Positions 21,901-33,837 of a DNA stretch of 64,000 nucleotides are shown piece after piece; the stretch's first letter is position 1; each line of letters opens with the position of its first letter. Below the pieces are notes generated by a model that saw only the letters and a program-made list of their open reading frames with translations, searched no databases and was not told the origin of the DNA. A program made the position numbers and the translations under genes. The stretch comes from Cyclaneusma minus (Eukaryota > Ascomycota > Leotiomycetes > Marthamycetales > Marthamycetaceae), in assembly GCA_037179335.1 (NCBI GenBank), contig JAKZHN010000002.1, forward strand, positions 620,001 to 684,000. Direction: 5' to 3'.

Positions 21901-24457
21901 GGCTGTTACATTATACAAACAGCTTGGTGCTTTTGGTGTCGCAAATCACATCGAGGCAAAACATTTTCTGCTCCTCCAAGGGCCTACTGGGGACCCGAGA
22001 GCAGTCGATGTTGGGGTGCAAACAGATTTTGCCGGTGATTTTGCACCAATGCATTATGTGGCTCAAGAGGGCAATGAGACCATGCAGCGCGAGATCTCGC
22101 GCGACTTTGTCACCGAATCCAAGGAACATCGGATCGGGGCGTGGCAAGGTGGTGCAGCAAGAGCGGATGCTGGGTCCGGTCTGCCCGAGCTGGACATGAT
22201 AGACCTCACCTCGATTCTTGAGTCATCGCAGATTATTTCGTCCGTCCTGAATGTCGATCAACTGCTCAAGAAAATGACGGAGATCATCTTACAGAGCTCG
22301 GGTGGACTAGCGTCTCTTGCTTCCATTCTTGTCGAGGATGATTCCGGAGGCTGGTGTGTTGCGTCAATGGGAAATCCGGAAGGAGGCGTTCAGGCACAGG
22401 TCCCTGGTCTACCTCTGAAGGAAACGCCTGCCATTGCGGAGAGCGTAATATCTTATTGCACTTCCTTCAAAGAAGCTGTCTTCTTGGGGGATCTTTTACA
22501 AGATGAGCGTTTCGCCAATGTCAACGAGCACTGGCTGAAGAGAAACCCACGGTCAAAATCCGTCATCGCCATGCCCATCAGCCATGGTGAAAAGCCTCTC
22601 CTTGGCGTTCTTTACCTCGAAGGAGAACCCAATACGTTTACTGATCGGAACTTGACTGTGCTTCTGTGGCTTTGCAATCAGATAGGCATATCTTACAGCA
22701 ATGCTCTTACGATGAAGGCGATCGAGAAAGTGTCCGCGTCAAATATATCCATGGTTTCATCCCAGAAGAGAGCATTGGCTAAGGCTAAGGAGGCCGAGGC
22801 CAAGGCAAAGCGTGCAGAAGCCGAGGCGCTTCGATCCGTTGAGCTGGCCGAGGAGGCAGCAAAAGCGAAGAACTTGTTCCTCTCAAATATTTCCCACGAG
22901 CTACGTACTCCACTCAATGGGGTTATTGGCAACTCGGAGCTATTAACATATAGTGGCCTGAGTGATGAACAAGCCGAAATTGCAAACTCAATCCGTGTTT
23001 CCGCGGATTTATTGTTAGCAGTGTTAGTATTCTCCGGACTTGTTGTTCAGCCCCGGGTTGCGAGACTGAGGAACTAACGAATATGCGTAGAATCAATGAT
23101 TTGCTCGATTGGAATCGTATGGAAGCTGCCAAGATGACCTTGTTTATTGTGGAATTCAGCGCGCAGGAACTGGTGAGTCCATTGGCTTTCTATTTTCTTT
23201 TTCCTTCTTTAATTTCGGCTCCGAGGTGTCCCTCGGAATGGTGCTAACTAGTTGAATAGGTCAAGGAGGTGATACGCTCTGTCTCTTACAGCAAGAAAGA
23301 CAAGAAAGGCGCAAAGGATGTCCAAATTATCCAGGACATCGATCTGCCAGACACACTCGTTCTAGGGGATCCTATTCGTCTGCACCAAGTGCTAGGGAAC
23401 CTGGTCAACAACGCTCTCAAATTCACCGAAGTTGGCTCTGTTACCATTGGGGCTCGGATGGTCCTGGAGACACCGGAAGCCCTCACGATGCACTTTTGGG
23501 TAAAGGATACTGGTATTGGGATATCTCCTTCCCAACTGGAAAAACTATTCATACCCTTCAGTCAAGCGGATGCCAGTACTGCCCGAAAATACGGAGGCAG
23601 TGGTCTGGGTCTTAGCATTTGCCGCTCTCTGGTTGAAAACATGATGCATGGTCGTATCGGACTCGAGAGCGAGGAAAATGTCGGTACGACAGCCTGGTTC
23701 ATCATCGCCTTTCCGAAAGCTCCTGAAGCGGCACCTACGGCCACGTCCGAAGACGATCGCATCCAACCAGATACCGTACCTAGACGCGCGGAGACAGAAC
23801 CAATCGTTCCACAAAAGCCGTCTGAGGACAAGTCGGAGACCCCCAGGGCCGCGATCCGGTTGTGTATCGCCGAGGACAACCCCATTAACCAAAAGATTGC
23901 AATCAATTTTGTGAAGAAATTGGGCTTCCCGAACGTAGATGCTTATGAGAATGGCATGGCGGCTGTCGAAGGTATCAGACAAAAGGCCAGAGACGGGACG
24001 CCTTACTCCCTAGTTTTGATGGACTGTCAGATGCCAGTACTCGATGTAAGTCCCTAGCCCAGCCAGTTGTGAGCCATATTGCATGTCTGTGGAATAACGT
24101 GCTAACTCTACTTAGGGCTACGAGGCAACAAAGCTCCTGCGCCAGGATCCCACTCCCGCGGTCAGAAAGATTCTGGTGGTTGCAATGACGGCGTCGGCCA
24201 TCGAAGGCGACCGAGAGAAGTGTCTCGCAGCAGGAATGGACAACTATCTTGCGAAACCAGTTCCTTTCCAGGTCCTGAAGAGTACTTTGGAGAAGTATTT
24301 GTGTCAGGTGAGCTTTATCTGATGTGCAGTGTTATCCCGCCCTCTACTGACATACTTTATGTAGCCTTCTCTTCCCATACCGAATCTTAAAAGTCACGCC
24401 AACCAAGCAGTCCAGGAAGTCATGGAGAGCGATGGCAAAGCTGGCTCGTCAAGCTAG
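15926..24457 (+). CDS. Hybrid histidine kinase with N-terminal pseudokinase and ATPase (group XI-like)
   Basis: Predicted 2332 residues in 11 exons: 15926-16053, 16104-17069, 17457-17833, 18114-18927, 19221-19297, 19361-20097, 20276-23022, 23091-23172, 23260-24045, 24116-24307, 24365-24457. All phases close. Order: Ser/Thr-kinase-like domain (about 60-400), AAA-type ATPase with Walker A S-G-A-A-G-L-G-K-S near 560, helical repeat region, GAF domain (about 1690-1840), Ala/Glu/Lys signalling helix, H-box F-L-S-N-I-S-H-E-L-R-T-P-L with phospho-His near 1905, N-box near 2020, G boxes D-T-G-I-G-I and G-L-G-L-S, then a receiver domain with L-V-L-M-D-C-Q-M-P (phospho-Asp) and the A-K-P lysine. The kinase-like domain has H-G-E-I-R for the catalytic H-R-D and L-N-L-G-S-G for D-F-G, so it is probably inactive. 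No PAS domain was seen, which fits group XI. It should signal through Ypd1 to stress or development pathways. Introns 2, 3, 4 and 6 (387, 280, 293 and 178 bp) are unusually long. The 280-bp one uses a weak GTTCGT donor and is the least certain join. Confidence 0.85.
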
Positions 24458-26338
24458 CATGCTAACCCGCGCTCCCCGTCATCTTAACCAGGGAGACGAC
24501 ACGCACCCTCTTGGTTGTCTTTGCAGCGGACCATGTGGGTGCGACTAACACGAGTTTATGATGTCTAGAATCACGGAGCAAACAACAGAATAGATCATAG
24601 GTCGATAGTTCATTGCTTTCACGCATTACACAGGCATACCAGCCCCAATAGTTGGTATCGACCATGAGCGATGGCGTTGGTGGGGAGTTGTTCTGGTCTA
24701 TCTGCCAGAGAGAGGAGTATCGGTGGGCCTGGCACAGCAGCGGCGTTGGCGGCACAGTGGGAAAAGCGTTGTATTTTTCAAATTGAACCAGAGGCAGACA
24801 ACATGATCAGTCTTCTTTTCGAAGCAGAGTATCCGTCTCATCAGGTCCGCTGATTGATTATTCTGATCAAATTCTCGTGCCCAGCCTCAAAGCGCCTCGG
24901 AAGCAGTGAAGACCGACGACATTATCCACGGCCACGAGGCTGCCCGCAGGCCAAACAAAGCTGTGCTCTCATCTCACGCCCTCGAGCGCAAATATCATAC
25001 ATGCACGACCGAGCTGCGACGCTCCTTCTGGAGAAAGTGCTCTATCTGAAACACGCTTAGCCAACGCACCCCTCTTACCTCAAAAAGAGAGCTTGCGCCG
25101 CAGCTGACAACTCGAAAGAGACGTGTAGTCCAGATGTCGCCATCCCCAAAACATCGCTCCCGCTCCCGTAAGGGGAGGGTCTAGTCGAAAGGGCTTCTGT
25201 TCCGAGGCCACCACTCGCTCAGTGCAGTCCCAACAGTCACCCTACCTATACATTTGCGGGCATTGGGAATCCGGGAAGTTGGCTGTGGCTGTAATTGCAT
25301 TGCGTACGTGTAATGGTCACCGGTGTTTGTGGAAATCTGGCTGTTTCGAAACCGGCGCGCCGGCGGCTTTCCGCTGAAGAGGGCAGGAAGCTGTCAGGCC
25401 GGCATAGCTCATGGTCAGTCAATTTCTTGAGAGTAGGTTTGGCATAAGGCCACCTTCCGTATCCGAAGCCACTTTCGTTCTGGCGATTAATCAGCCCCAG
25501 TTACCTCACTTGCAGAGGGCTGAGAGGCTTCGTTTCCTGAAACACATCGCGAGTTGGTCCTGCGTTAGTAGGAACACCCAACTTGGTTCCACACACGCAC
25601 CACGTCAAATGAGTTACGCATGGAAACGCAATTGATTACATGGTCGAAACGGCAAGTTATCAGCCGCTCATTTTTTGGCATTATTTCGAATGACATGTGG
25701 CTTGCCTAGATAATGCCTGCTGCCGCTTGCTGTTCAACAAGGTCAGCCACTTGCTGTCTCTGCCCCGTTGCAATCTCCCGGACGGCAGGTAGGATTTCGT
25801 GGCGGGAACAGAGTCTAGCATTTTCAGTAGCATATGCAGGTACGTTGCTGTGCTGGTAGCAAACGCACTCTCGAAAGACCGTCTGTCGGCAGCAGCCGGC
25901 TTGACCGAAGTCGCTGAGGACGAGCAGCATAGCCTTCTTAAAGTCTGGTCGCTGATACTGTAGAGCTCAGAAACGCCACTAATTTTCCTCTTCTCCCGTT
26001 TTCTTCGGATAAAAGCGCCACAGCTTGCTGAGGACGCCACAAGTAGGAAGAAATCTCCGTGCTCAGCCGTCAAGGCTAGTAGAAATGGACTCTTGGGTCG
26101 AGTCAGAGCCGCTATGTCATAGTCGTTTTTGTTTTCGGAATGAGAATGATGAAGAGGCGGCGATTGTCCAAAATAGGCGCCCGATCCGTCGTAATGATAA
26201 TATGTACAGAATGCAAAGTTCTGGAACTGTGGGGTATCATCTAAACTCTCAAAGGCACGGCTGATAGATCCTGGGGGGGTGAAACAAACTATTCCGCCGG
26301 TCATTTCGCTTCGCGTAAAGGTCCCGCCTGCTTGCTTC
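24458..26338. other. Convergent intergenic region
   Basis: 1.9 kb between the 3' ends of the kinase gene and the Pro/Gln-rich gene. No recognised gene. A 293-codon minus-strand frame (25681-26562) runs out of the neighbouring exon in another frame and shows no domain, so I treat it as chance or 3' untranslated sequence. Confidence 0.45.
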
Positions 26339-27934
26339 TCACCCCAACTTGCCCTCCCCTCGTCTCGCTTCCGACTCTGATGAGAATCGTCGGTCGGAAT
26401 CAGGTTGCTCCCGTACTTCCGGTTCCGTAAGAGACGACCTCCCGTCACCTGTGCTCCCTTCGAAGCCTGTTCCCGCGGCTGCTGAACTCGAAAGAGACTG
26501 TCTCTGGGATTGCGTCGCGGTTTCGTGCTGAGTGCTAGCACTAGCTTCCATTTGCCGGCCACGACCAGAAGGGGCGCCGTACTCAGGCCCTCGGGCTGAA
26601 GAGTGATCGCTCCTTTGCCGGGAATGGCCGCGACGCCGAGTAGATGGGGTGGTCGTTGCCGACGAACCAGTTTGAGAGAACGGAGGCGAAGTGTACTGCG
26701 GCTGAGAGGTAGGGGGAGGAGCAGCTTGTTGAGGTCCTTGTGCTTTTCTTTTCTTGGGAGACATGGGATAATCTGGGAACGAGATTCAAGAAATGAGCCA
26801 GCCTGTCTACGGAGCGTAGGGAGTTCACCGCGAAATACCTGATGGAGTTGTAGGCTGATTTGTGCTACTGCTAGCTTGAGAGGTCGGTGGTTGCCAATGA
26901 TGGAAATATATAGATGGTGAGCTTTCTTGCTGTGGCTGCTGAGCAGTCGGAGCTTGCTGGCGCGTGTGGCTGGCTTGTGCGGTGCCAGAGACCAAATGCA
27001 TAGCGGAACTCGGGCCCATGGGAGGATGCTGAATCTGCATTTCGCCGGTATTCAGACGCGGAAGCTGGGATCCCTGAAGGCCCCTGACGCCCGGGCCGGG
27101 GCCAGAGAAGTGGGCGACAGGTCGACTTCTTGATGCTGGTGACATCTGATAGCTCGGTACGAAACCCGCAGTCTGTTGCGAACCTGGACCCAAAGGAGTC
27201 GAGGGAATTGCAGTCGCAGTTGGAGGTGGAGGAGCCCCATATGATTGAACAAGCATCTGGGAATCTCGGCGCTGACTGGGCGACGATAGTTGAGTATGAG
27301 GAGGTATTACAGGGGGAGGCTGTTGTTGCGGTATTTGCTGTTGCTGAGCCTGGTGCTGGAGTTGATGGGCTTGTGCCATATAGTGCTGAGCCCATTCCAG
27401 GCTGGCATTGGGCAAGTTGCCCCCTCCCATGCCTGCGAATACGAGAGGTATAAGGTAAGGCGGTATACCCCCGGCTAAAGAGGTTCGAAGCATGTCTTGT
27501 TCAATTTTCCTTTGCTCCAAGCGTATCTGTTCCTGCCTAGTCTTCTCTTCCTCCTGCTTCCGCTTATCCTCCTCGGCCTTCGCAAGTAACCAGTTCCGCA
27601 TGGATTCCTCCGCACCTTGCCACTGCTGCGGAGGGGCCGGTAGCTGAACTAAAGGCTGGCCCAGAGACGGTGGTGGCGGCGGCGGTGGTTGTACTAAACT
27701 TGAACGCGGCTGGTTTGGTTGTGGCAACGTCATGGCCGCCGGCGGCGGCAGGCCGCGGTGCGGATTCGACATGGACTGATGATGGAGGTTTGCGGGATTG
27801 AGGGACGGAAGAGAAGGCCCGTTGGAGATGGAGAGAGGAGGGGAGTAACGAGCGGTGGCCGGCGGTGTCGGCGGCGAGTAGTCATGGAAAGACTTAAACC
27901 CGTGAGGTGCTGACTGTTTGAGTGTGAGCAACAT
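26339..27934 (-). CDS. Conserved Pro/Gln-rich fungal protein with nuclear-type basic motif
   Basis: Predicted 509 residues in exons 27934-26839 and 26772-26339. The 66-bp intron (donor GTATTT, acceptor CAG) joins T-T-P-S to D-Y-P-M-S-P-K-K-R-K in frame. The N-terminal 110 residues are Pro/Ser-rich. Residues about 115-160 form a charged helix rich in Glu, Lys and Gln, starting with M-R-N-W-L-L-A-K. Next comes I-P-P-Y-L-I-P-L-V-F-A-G, a Gln-rich stretch, and a block S-P-S-I-Y-F-H-H-W that I remember as conserved among filamentous fungi. S-P-K-K-R-K looks like a nuclear localisation signal. The tail is Ser/Arg/Glu-rich. The composition suggests a nuclear regulator, but no DNA-binding domain is seen and I give no function. 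The stop at 26339 could be bypassed by a further unrecognised intron. Confidence 0.72.
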
Positions 27935-30326
27935 CTCGGGAAGCTATATGATAGCCACGCCAGCAGGACTCGAGGTCGGAGGGGGGAGAGTGGAGGTGGA
28001 CAACATCGAGGGGAAGAAGAACAAATCTGATGGCATGGAGGCAAGTAGTGTAAATGACCTTTTCTTAGGATTCGTAGTAGGCGGGCGACCAAAAGCCGTG
28101 TTCCTCACACGACAGCGGCCGCGAGGATGTGGGGAGGCTTTTTAACAGAAAAGTTGGAATGGAGCAGCACGCTCGGGGCCAGAACTGGTGTTTGTCCTCC
28201 GCTTCATCTCATCTCATCTCGGTCAAAGATCCGAGGGGCATGCTACTAAAGCAGTAATGGCTGCTAAGCCTGGGGTCGTCTGGGGGCGTATGATGGTTAC
28301 GAATAGGGTGATGGGCTGTAGCAATGGCCAGAAGTGGAAAGTTGACAGCACGAGGAGCATGGACTTTTCATTATTTCAAGACTGGCCAGGTAGGGGTCAG
28401 AAGGAATTGAGGTGGTGGAGGAGTTGGGTCTGGCGTCGACGGGGAGGGTCTTGGGAGCTGATTCGCTCGGGCGACTTTAAGGCTGTAGGGGAGTTTTCCT
28501 GGAAGCGGATCTTGGTGGAGGGCACAGGGCCCCGACGATTGCAGGGACGGGCGGCCTGGGAAGATCCAATGGCCCGCTAGATCGACATTTTGTGCCAGAC
28601 CAAAGTGGCTGGCCAGGGTCGAGGGTGGCGGTGGGCGAAATGGACATAGTGGATTCCGGGTCGTGGGAAAGCCGCTGTAGGTAGTCGGTACCGGCGTCTC
28701 CACGCTGGCCCGGGGAATCGAGAATGGGTACCTTTTCAGGTGCTGGGGGTTAGGTAAGTGGTGCCTGTGTAGATATGAGCAAGATGCAGGCCGGGCAGCG
28801 AAGGCGAGCAGCAAGGAAGGCCAGGTACTGGGTACATGTGCATGCGAGTAGTCATCCGGGCGAAAATGTTTGATAATCAGATGTATTCCTAGTAAGCCAG
28901 CAAATGGCTAATAATATGAATAGGTAGGCTGTTAGTTCTCAGAATTGGCCCCAGGAGCCGGGCCCTCGGTCGAGTCTGGTCACGTCAAGCCGGGCAGTCC
29001 TGCTCAGCAAGTCAGCACATCCATATCATAGCTTGTACCCAATGCAGTAGTGCACACAGGCTGGATTAAGAGTTGCCAAGGCACGCGGCTGTCGTGGCTG
29101 GGTTGAACGGCCGGGGGGAGCTCCGTGTAATTTCTCGTCGACGGTCGATGTCCGTCCCAAGATGCTGCTGCCGGCCACACATCTATCCAAGACGGTGGTA
29201 CAGCAGCCACAACCGCTTTTGTCATCACCTGCCGCGCTGTTTGATACGACCTGGCTGGCAGCAAGGCGACATAGGTTGAGTCTCGCTGCGGCGCCGGGTC
29301 CGGGTGTTCCTCGATCCCCAGCAGCGTGAGCTAACGACAGCCTTTCGCAGCTCGCCGGGACCAGGGCGCCTCGGAGGTGGAAGCACCGAGCAGCTCGGAT
29401 GGAAGCCTTGAGCTGTGCGCGCAGATTAAGGTTGGAGCAGGCGAGAGGTGGCATGTGGCATCATCATGGCAGCGACGTGGGGCGTGTGTAGTCGCTTGCA
29501 TTCTGATGTCGACAAGACTTGCTTGCAGTTGCGAAACACAGCCTTGTAAGTTGTCGCGCCCGGCCCAGGCCGAGCAGGGGCCCATCGGCCTCTGCCATTG
29601 TTGCTTGGGGCTTAGCGGGTGCGCATTTCCCGGCGGGCAGATGTGATGGCTGAAACGCCTCAATCTCCGTGCTCCAGGCTCTAGCAGAGTCTAGCTCCCG
29701 TTGCCCGTCAGACGTCAGGCTGCGCGTGGATTCCATGCGCCGCCGAGCCTGGTCGCCGTCGATCATCCTGTCTGCAAGATCAGCACGCCATTTGGGAGCT
29801 AGGCCTTGCCAAGTTGCAAAGCTACGTTACCGCTTCAGCCGCCTGGATGTGCCCTGTTGCGCGAGAGCTGGCCGAGAGATCGCCATGCACTTTCCAGGGA
29901 CTCAAGGCGGAGGCCCTGCGTGTCTCAGCCTCGCCAGTCGCCAAGCGCTCGCCTCTACCCCAGAACATGCTGCCTGGAATGACTATGGCATATGCCGTCA
30001 TGAGATGACAATCAAGCGATCTCCGCTTCAGCTTCCATTTCTTTCGTTCCTCTCTTCTCTGAATCTTGATCATACATTATATATTACCGCCGAGTCTCGG
30101 CCTTGAATTTTCCTCGTCTAGACCAACACACCGGCCGAATCCCAAACAAACCGACTGACCGTCGCCATCATACAAAGGGGTATACTGCAAAAACAAAGAG
30201 TCTGCGCCCGCGAATCGTACTGCTAGCCACGCCATGTCCAACAAGATTAAGCCTAGTCTCGCCGCAGGCCCATCGTCCCCGCAATGCTCGTGATGAAGGC
30301 CGCGAAGGCTGGGTGAGCATCGAACG
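27935..30326. other. Long upstream/intergenic region
   Basis: 2.4 kb between the start of the Pro/Gln-rich gene and the 3' end of the TBC gene. The GC-rich middle (28.9-30.0 kb) yields several overlapping frames on both strands, none resembling a known protein. I expect a long promoter and leader for the minus-strand gene, and otherwise see nothing. Confidence 0.45.
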
Positions 30327-32924
30327 TCAATTCTTGTGTTTTCCGTGATGCAGCTTATACTCAGCCTTCGCGACCTTCATCAGGAGCTCCTCGTCCTTGA
30401 TGGGTATCCAGCTCGTCAGGACCTTCATGGCATTTTCAAAATCACTGCCAAGAAGGATCTCTCGCGTTCCGTCAATCAAGGCTGCTCCAGTGGCGTGGAG
30501 TACGTCCAGACCGCCACCGAACGGCCGCTTCTTGTCATCCACTAATGAAGGGTCCGCATCCCCTAAGAGCATGAAGACATCCCATACACGAAGTTGTGCC
30601 GCAAATGGTATCGAGTAGTTGAAAAGGGTTAAGTACCACCGGGTTCCATAGGAGGTGGGCTCAACATCCATCTCTTCCTGAGCACAAGATTAGCACGCCG
30701 GTTCATCAATCCTGCTGGAGCATTGGGCATTGGGGTGCGGGGCTTCCATACCAGGAATTTCGCAACTTCGCTGCCACGAAGCCACTCCTCCTGGAACTCA
30801 TCTATTGCTGCCATGAGACCTTCAAATCCCGCCTGATATAGTTTGTCTAGCCCGCGAAGTTGCCACATGCGGACTAGCATGACAAATGTTTTCTCCTCGT
30901 CGTAATAACAAAGCAGGGTGGCCGCGAGAGACGCCATGCCTTGCACGTAGCCTGTCTTCGGGAAGTAAAGAGAGAGTGAGTGGAGCACCCGAAATAAAAG
31001 CCGCTGGCCCCCCCGATATCTCCGTCGAAACATGATGTGACTATTGATCGTCCTTGGAACGTCGATGTCGATCTGTACATCGTCCGTGGAATTGCAGTCC
31101 AGATATCTGTGAAAGTCTTCGATAAGCTGCTCATCGGTTGCGCTTCCGGCTTTCTTCTTCGCACTAGCCGACAAAAAGGAATGCCAGGCGACTGCCCTCC
31201 AGCGATCAGGTATGCCCTTCCATGTCCTCTCCACCAACTTGGGGCTTTTGACGTCGAACTCAAACTCCATGCCCGCTCCATCTGGTCCGGTCTTCCGCAC
31301 TTTGGCCATTTTGCGCCACTTCTCTGTCCGGGTCGACTCCTTTTTCTTCAGCTCATCTGCACCTTTGCTGTCTTTCTCGTCCTCTGCAATATCGGCGAGA
31401 CCGGGGGGTAGGGTCAACATGTCACCAGCTTCGTCCAGAAACCTACGCTCTTGATTCCCAGGGAGCCGGTTTGCCACCGCACGGAATGGCCTAGACCTAT
31501 TTGGAGTGCGAATTGTAGACTTTCCGGTGTTTTGGCTATTCAAAGAGCACGCCGAAGCCCTTCGACCGGGTGTGTGGTGAGGTGCAGAGCGTGTCGAGCG
31601 AATCGAGCGAATCGATGGAGTTCTACCAAATGTCCGCCGCTTACGAGGGGTCTCTGATGCGAGTTTGAGTACCTATGGATTACGGGTGAGTTTGATGCAA
31701 CCAATGGTCAGGTCATGGTAAGGTCATCTTGTGCTCAAGATAAAGAAGGAATGTGAGCGGCTGGAGAGCAGGTACTAACAGTAGATACTCGTTGCGGAGA
31801 TCGAAACACAGCTGAGCGAGGACTCCCCGGCTGCTCCATCATTATGAAGCCATATCTATCGACATCCTTACCACTGACGTCTTCCCAGTCCTCTATTCCA
31901 CCAGCAAGCTCGTGTTCATTCATATTTCTCAGTTCTCCAATAGACTCCGAGCCATCACTGGCAGAGACGACGAGTCGCGGTATCTGGGCCTGTAGTCTTT
32001 TCATTGAATGCCTAGAATCAGTTAGGCAAGTGTATAAGAAGTGGATCATATCATAACGAATATTGCGGTTACGTACTGGCCAAAGCGCTCAAATAGAGCG
32101 TCGTTTCCGACTGGCGTGTGTTGTTCATGAGCTGAACGGGAGAGGCGCACGGGAGGTTTGATCTCGTACAACGACCTCACTCTCCGGGATTCCTCCTCCA
32201 TCTCATCAGAAAGTGTCTTCTTTGTTTCTAGAGTTTTTGGTTCCAGAGCCTGTGGTTCCAGCGCCTGTGGTTCCAGAGCCTGTGGTTCCAGAGCCTGTGG
32301 TTCCAGAGCCTGTGGTTCCAGAGCCTGTGGTTCCAGCGCCTGTGGTTCCAGGGTCTCTGGTTCCAGCGTCTTTGGTTCCAGCGTTTTCGATTCTAGTGTT
32401 TTTGGTTCCGGAGTGACCATCTTAGTGGCAATTAAGGGCTCCCTGGCTCTAACGTTAGTGGAAGGCCGCAGCGCAACTCAGACAGGATTGTTTTACCTAG
32501 GACTTGCAGTGAAATCAGGCGGCGACGTAACCTTTTTGCCCTGTAGTAGCACGCTCCCCCGAACCGAGAACGATATTTGGTCCATGAAATTGCCATCTAA
32601 AAGACCATCTGTCGGTATTGGGATTTTGATTGGGGAAAATTTGCCGGTTGTCAGGGGAGCATGGTCAGAATCGCAATTCGCAGGTATCGAGTGGGCGTTC
32701 CCGTCTGTCTTCTCAGCGCTACCATTGTATAGTTCTGGCGCCTCGGCGCTCTCCCTCTGAACAGTAGAGTCCCCTAATCTCCCCTTCGCCTCAGCTTCAG
32801 AATCCCCAGCGGTTACACAGCGGCGAAGGGAAGTGTCAGACGTCGTCGGGGCCAGAACAGAGTCCCTCTTTTCGATCTCGGCAGCTTTATTGGCTGTGGC
32901 CGGTCTGCGCAATAAAGACGACAT
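30327..32924 (-). CDS. TBC-domain Rab GTPase-activating protein
   Basis: Predicted 767 residues in five exons: 32924-32497, 32448-32077, 32011-31780, 31672-30752, 30677-30327 (introns 48, 65, 107 and 74 bp, all phases closing). The TBC domain lies at about residues 495-730. The arginine-finger motif I-x-x-D-x-x-R is seen as I-D-I-D-V-P-R, and the glutamine-finger motif as G-Y-V-Q-G-M. Both catalytic residues are therefore present and the protein should accelerate GTP hydrolysis by a Rab, acting in vesicle traffic. The N-terminal 490 residues look disordered. They include a run of five-residue units, mostly L-E-P-Q-A, encoded by a 15-bp minisatellite, and an Arg/Ser-rich stretch (S-I-R-S-I-R-S-T-R-S). 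The Rab substrate is unknown. Confidence 0.88.
32226..32405. repeat. 15-bp coding minisatellite in the TBC gene
   Basis: About twelve tandem 15-bp units of the form GGTTCCAGAGCCTGT (plus strand), several identical. On the minus strand they encode L-E-P-Q-A and variants (L-E-P-K-T, L-E-S-K-T). The unit length is a multiple of three, so copy number can change without shifting the frame. Confidence 0.9.
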
Positions 32925-33837
32925 GGCAGCAAGACTAGAAGGTCCTGGAACTCAGTTCATCTGCGTTGCGCGACAGGGTGCTTTCGAGATTGCGACGTCG
33001 TCAAGCGTGCGTAAGTTGGAGGTGTCGCAGAGACATTGCGGAGGTTGTCGGGCGGCGGATTTGGGTGCGCCGGCTGGTGAGAGATGTGCGGAGACGGTCA
33101 GGTTCAGTCGGTGTTGGTTCTGCACCGGCATGCATTGAGATTGAGTCGGCGATGTGCTGTTCAGTGTCGCGTCGAAACTCTGGACCTGAACCTACGTATT
33201 GACGTACGAACTCCAGTCGCGCGGCCCAGCTTGGACCCCTGGGCTGTGCACCTACATGTAGAGCGGTGCACGGTCCAAGTTCCAGCCCGATTGATACAAA
33301 AAGCCCCGACAAAATACATCAATGTACTTCTAGCGTGTGGGGCAGCCGAGCTGGTGAATCCTGGGCCTTGATCTTTACTGTACATGTAGACTTCTACTGT
33401 TCCTTGGTCTATACAAACATAGATGTGCCTCGGATGGCTGAGGGCAAACATACAATATCAATTAGTTGGAAAACGCGAGATTCACTTTCTAACAACAAAG
33501 CATCCAGTCACTTAGCAATCAATTGGGATTACATGACAGCATCAATCTCACCAGCACACGGGAGACATCAGCCAGCTGCTATATCAAACATCGACCCTGT
33601 TACGGCCCACAAAAGCACTTCATGGACTCTTGAACACGATACGGCAAAGAAGAGTCTGCTGTCAACCACTATCATATACTCATGAATTTGAGCAAGTAAT
33701 CTACAACGAGATCGTATGTGTGGTATCTACCCAATGCGGGCCGCGCTTGAACGATCTCCAGTCTGCTGTGGCTTCAATGCTAAGCCCAGTGTTTGTCACT
33801 TGCCACCACACCGATACTGCCTCTTCGACCTGATTGA
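32925..33837. other. Intergenic region with two TACATGTA sites
   Basis: This is the upstream region of the TBC gene and downstream region of the DIL gene. TACATGTA occurs at 33253-33260 and 33381-33388. No gene was recognised. Confidence 0.5.

Noticed and set aside
32158..32760. Plus-strand frames over the minisatellite with Pro/Val or Cys/Gly/Ser repeats
   Set aside because: They are antisense shadows of the L-E-P-Q-A coding repeat.
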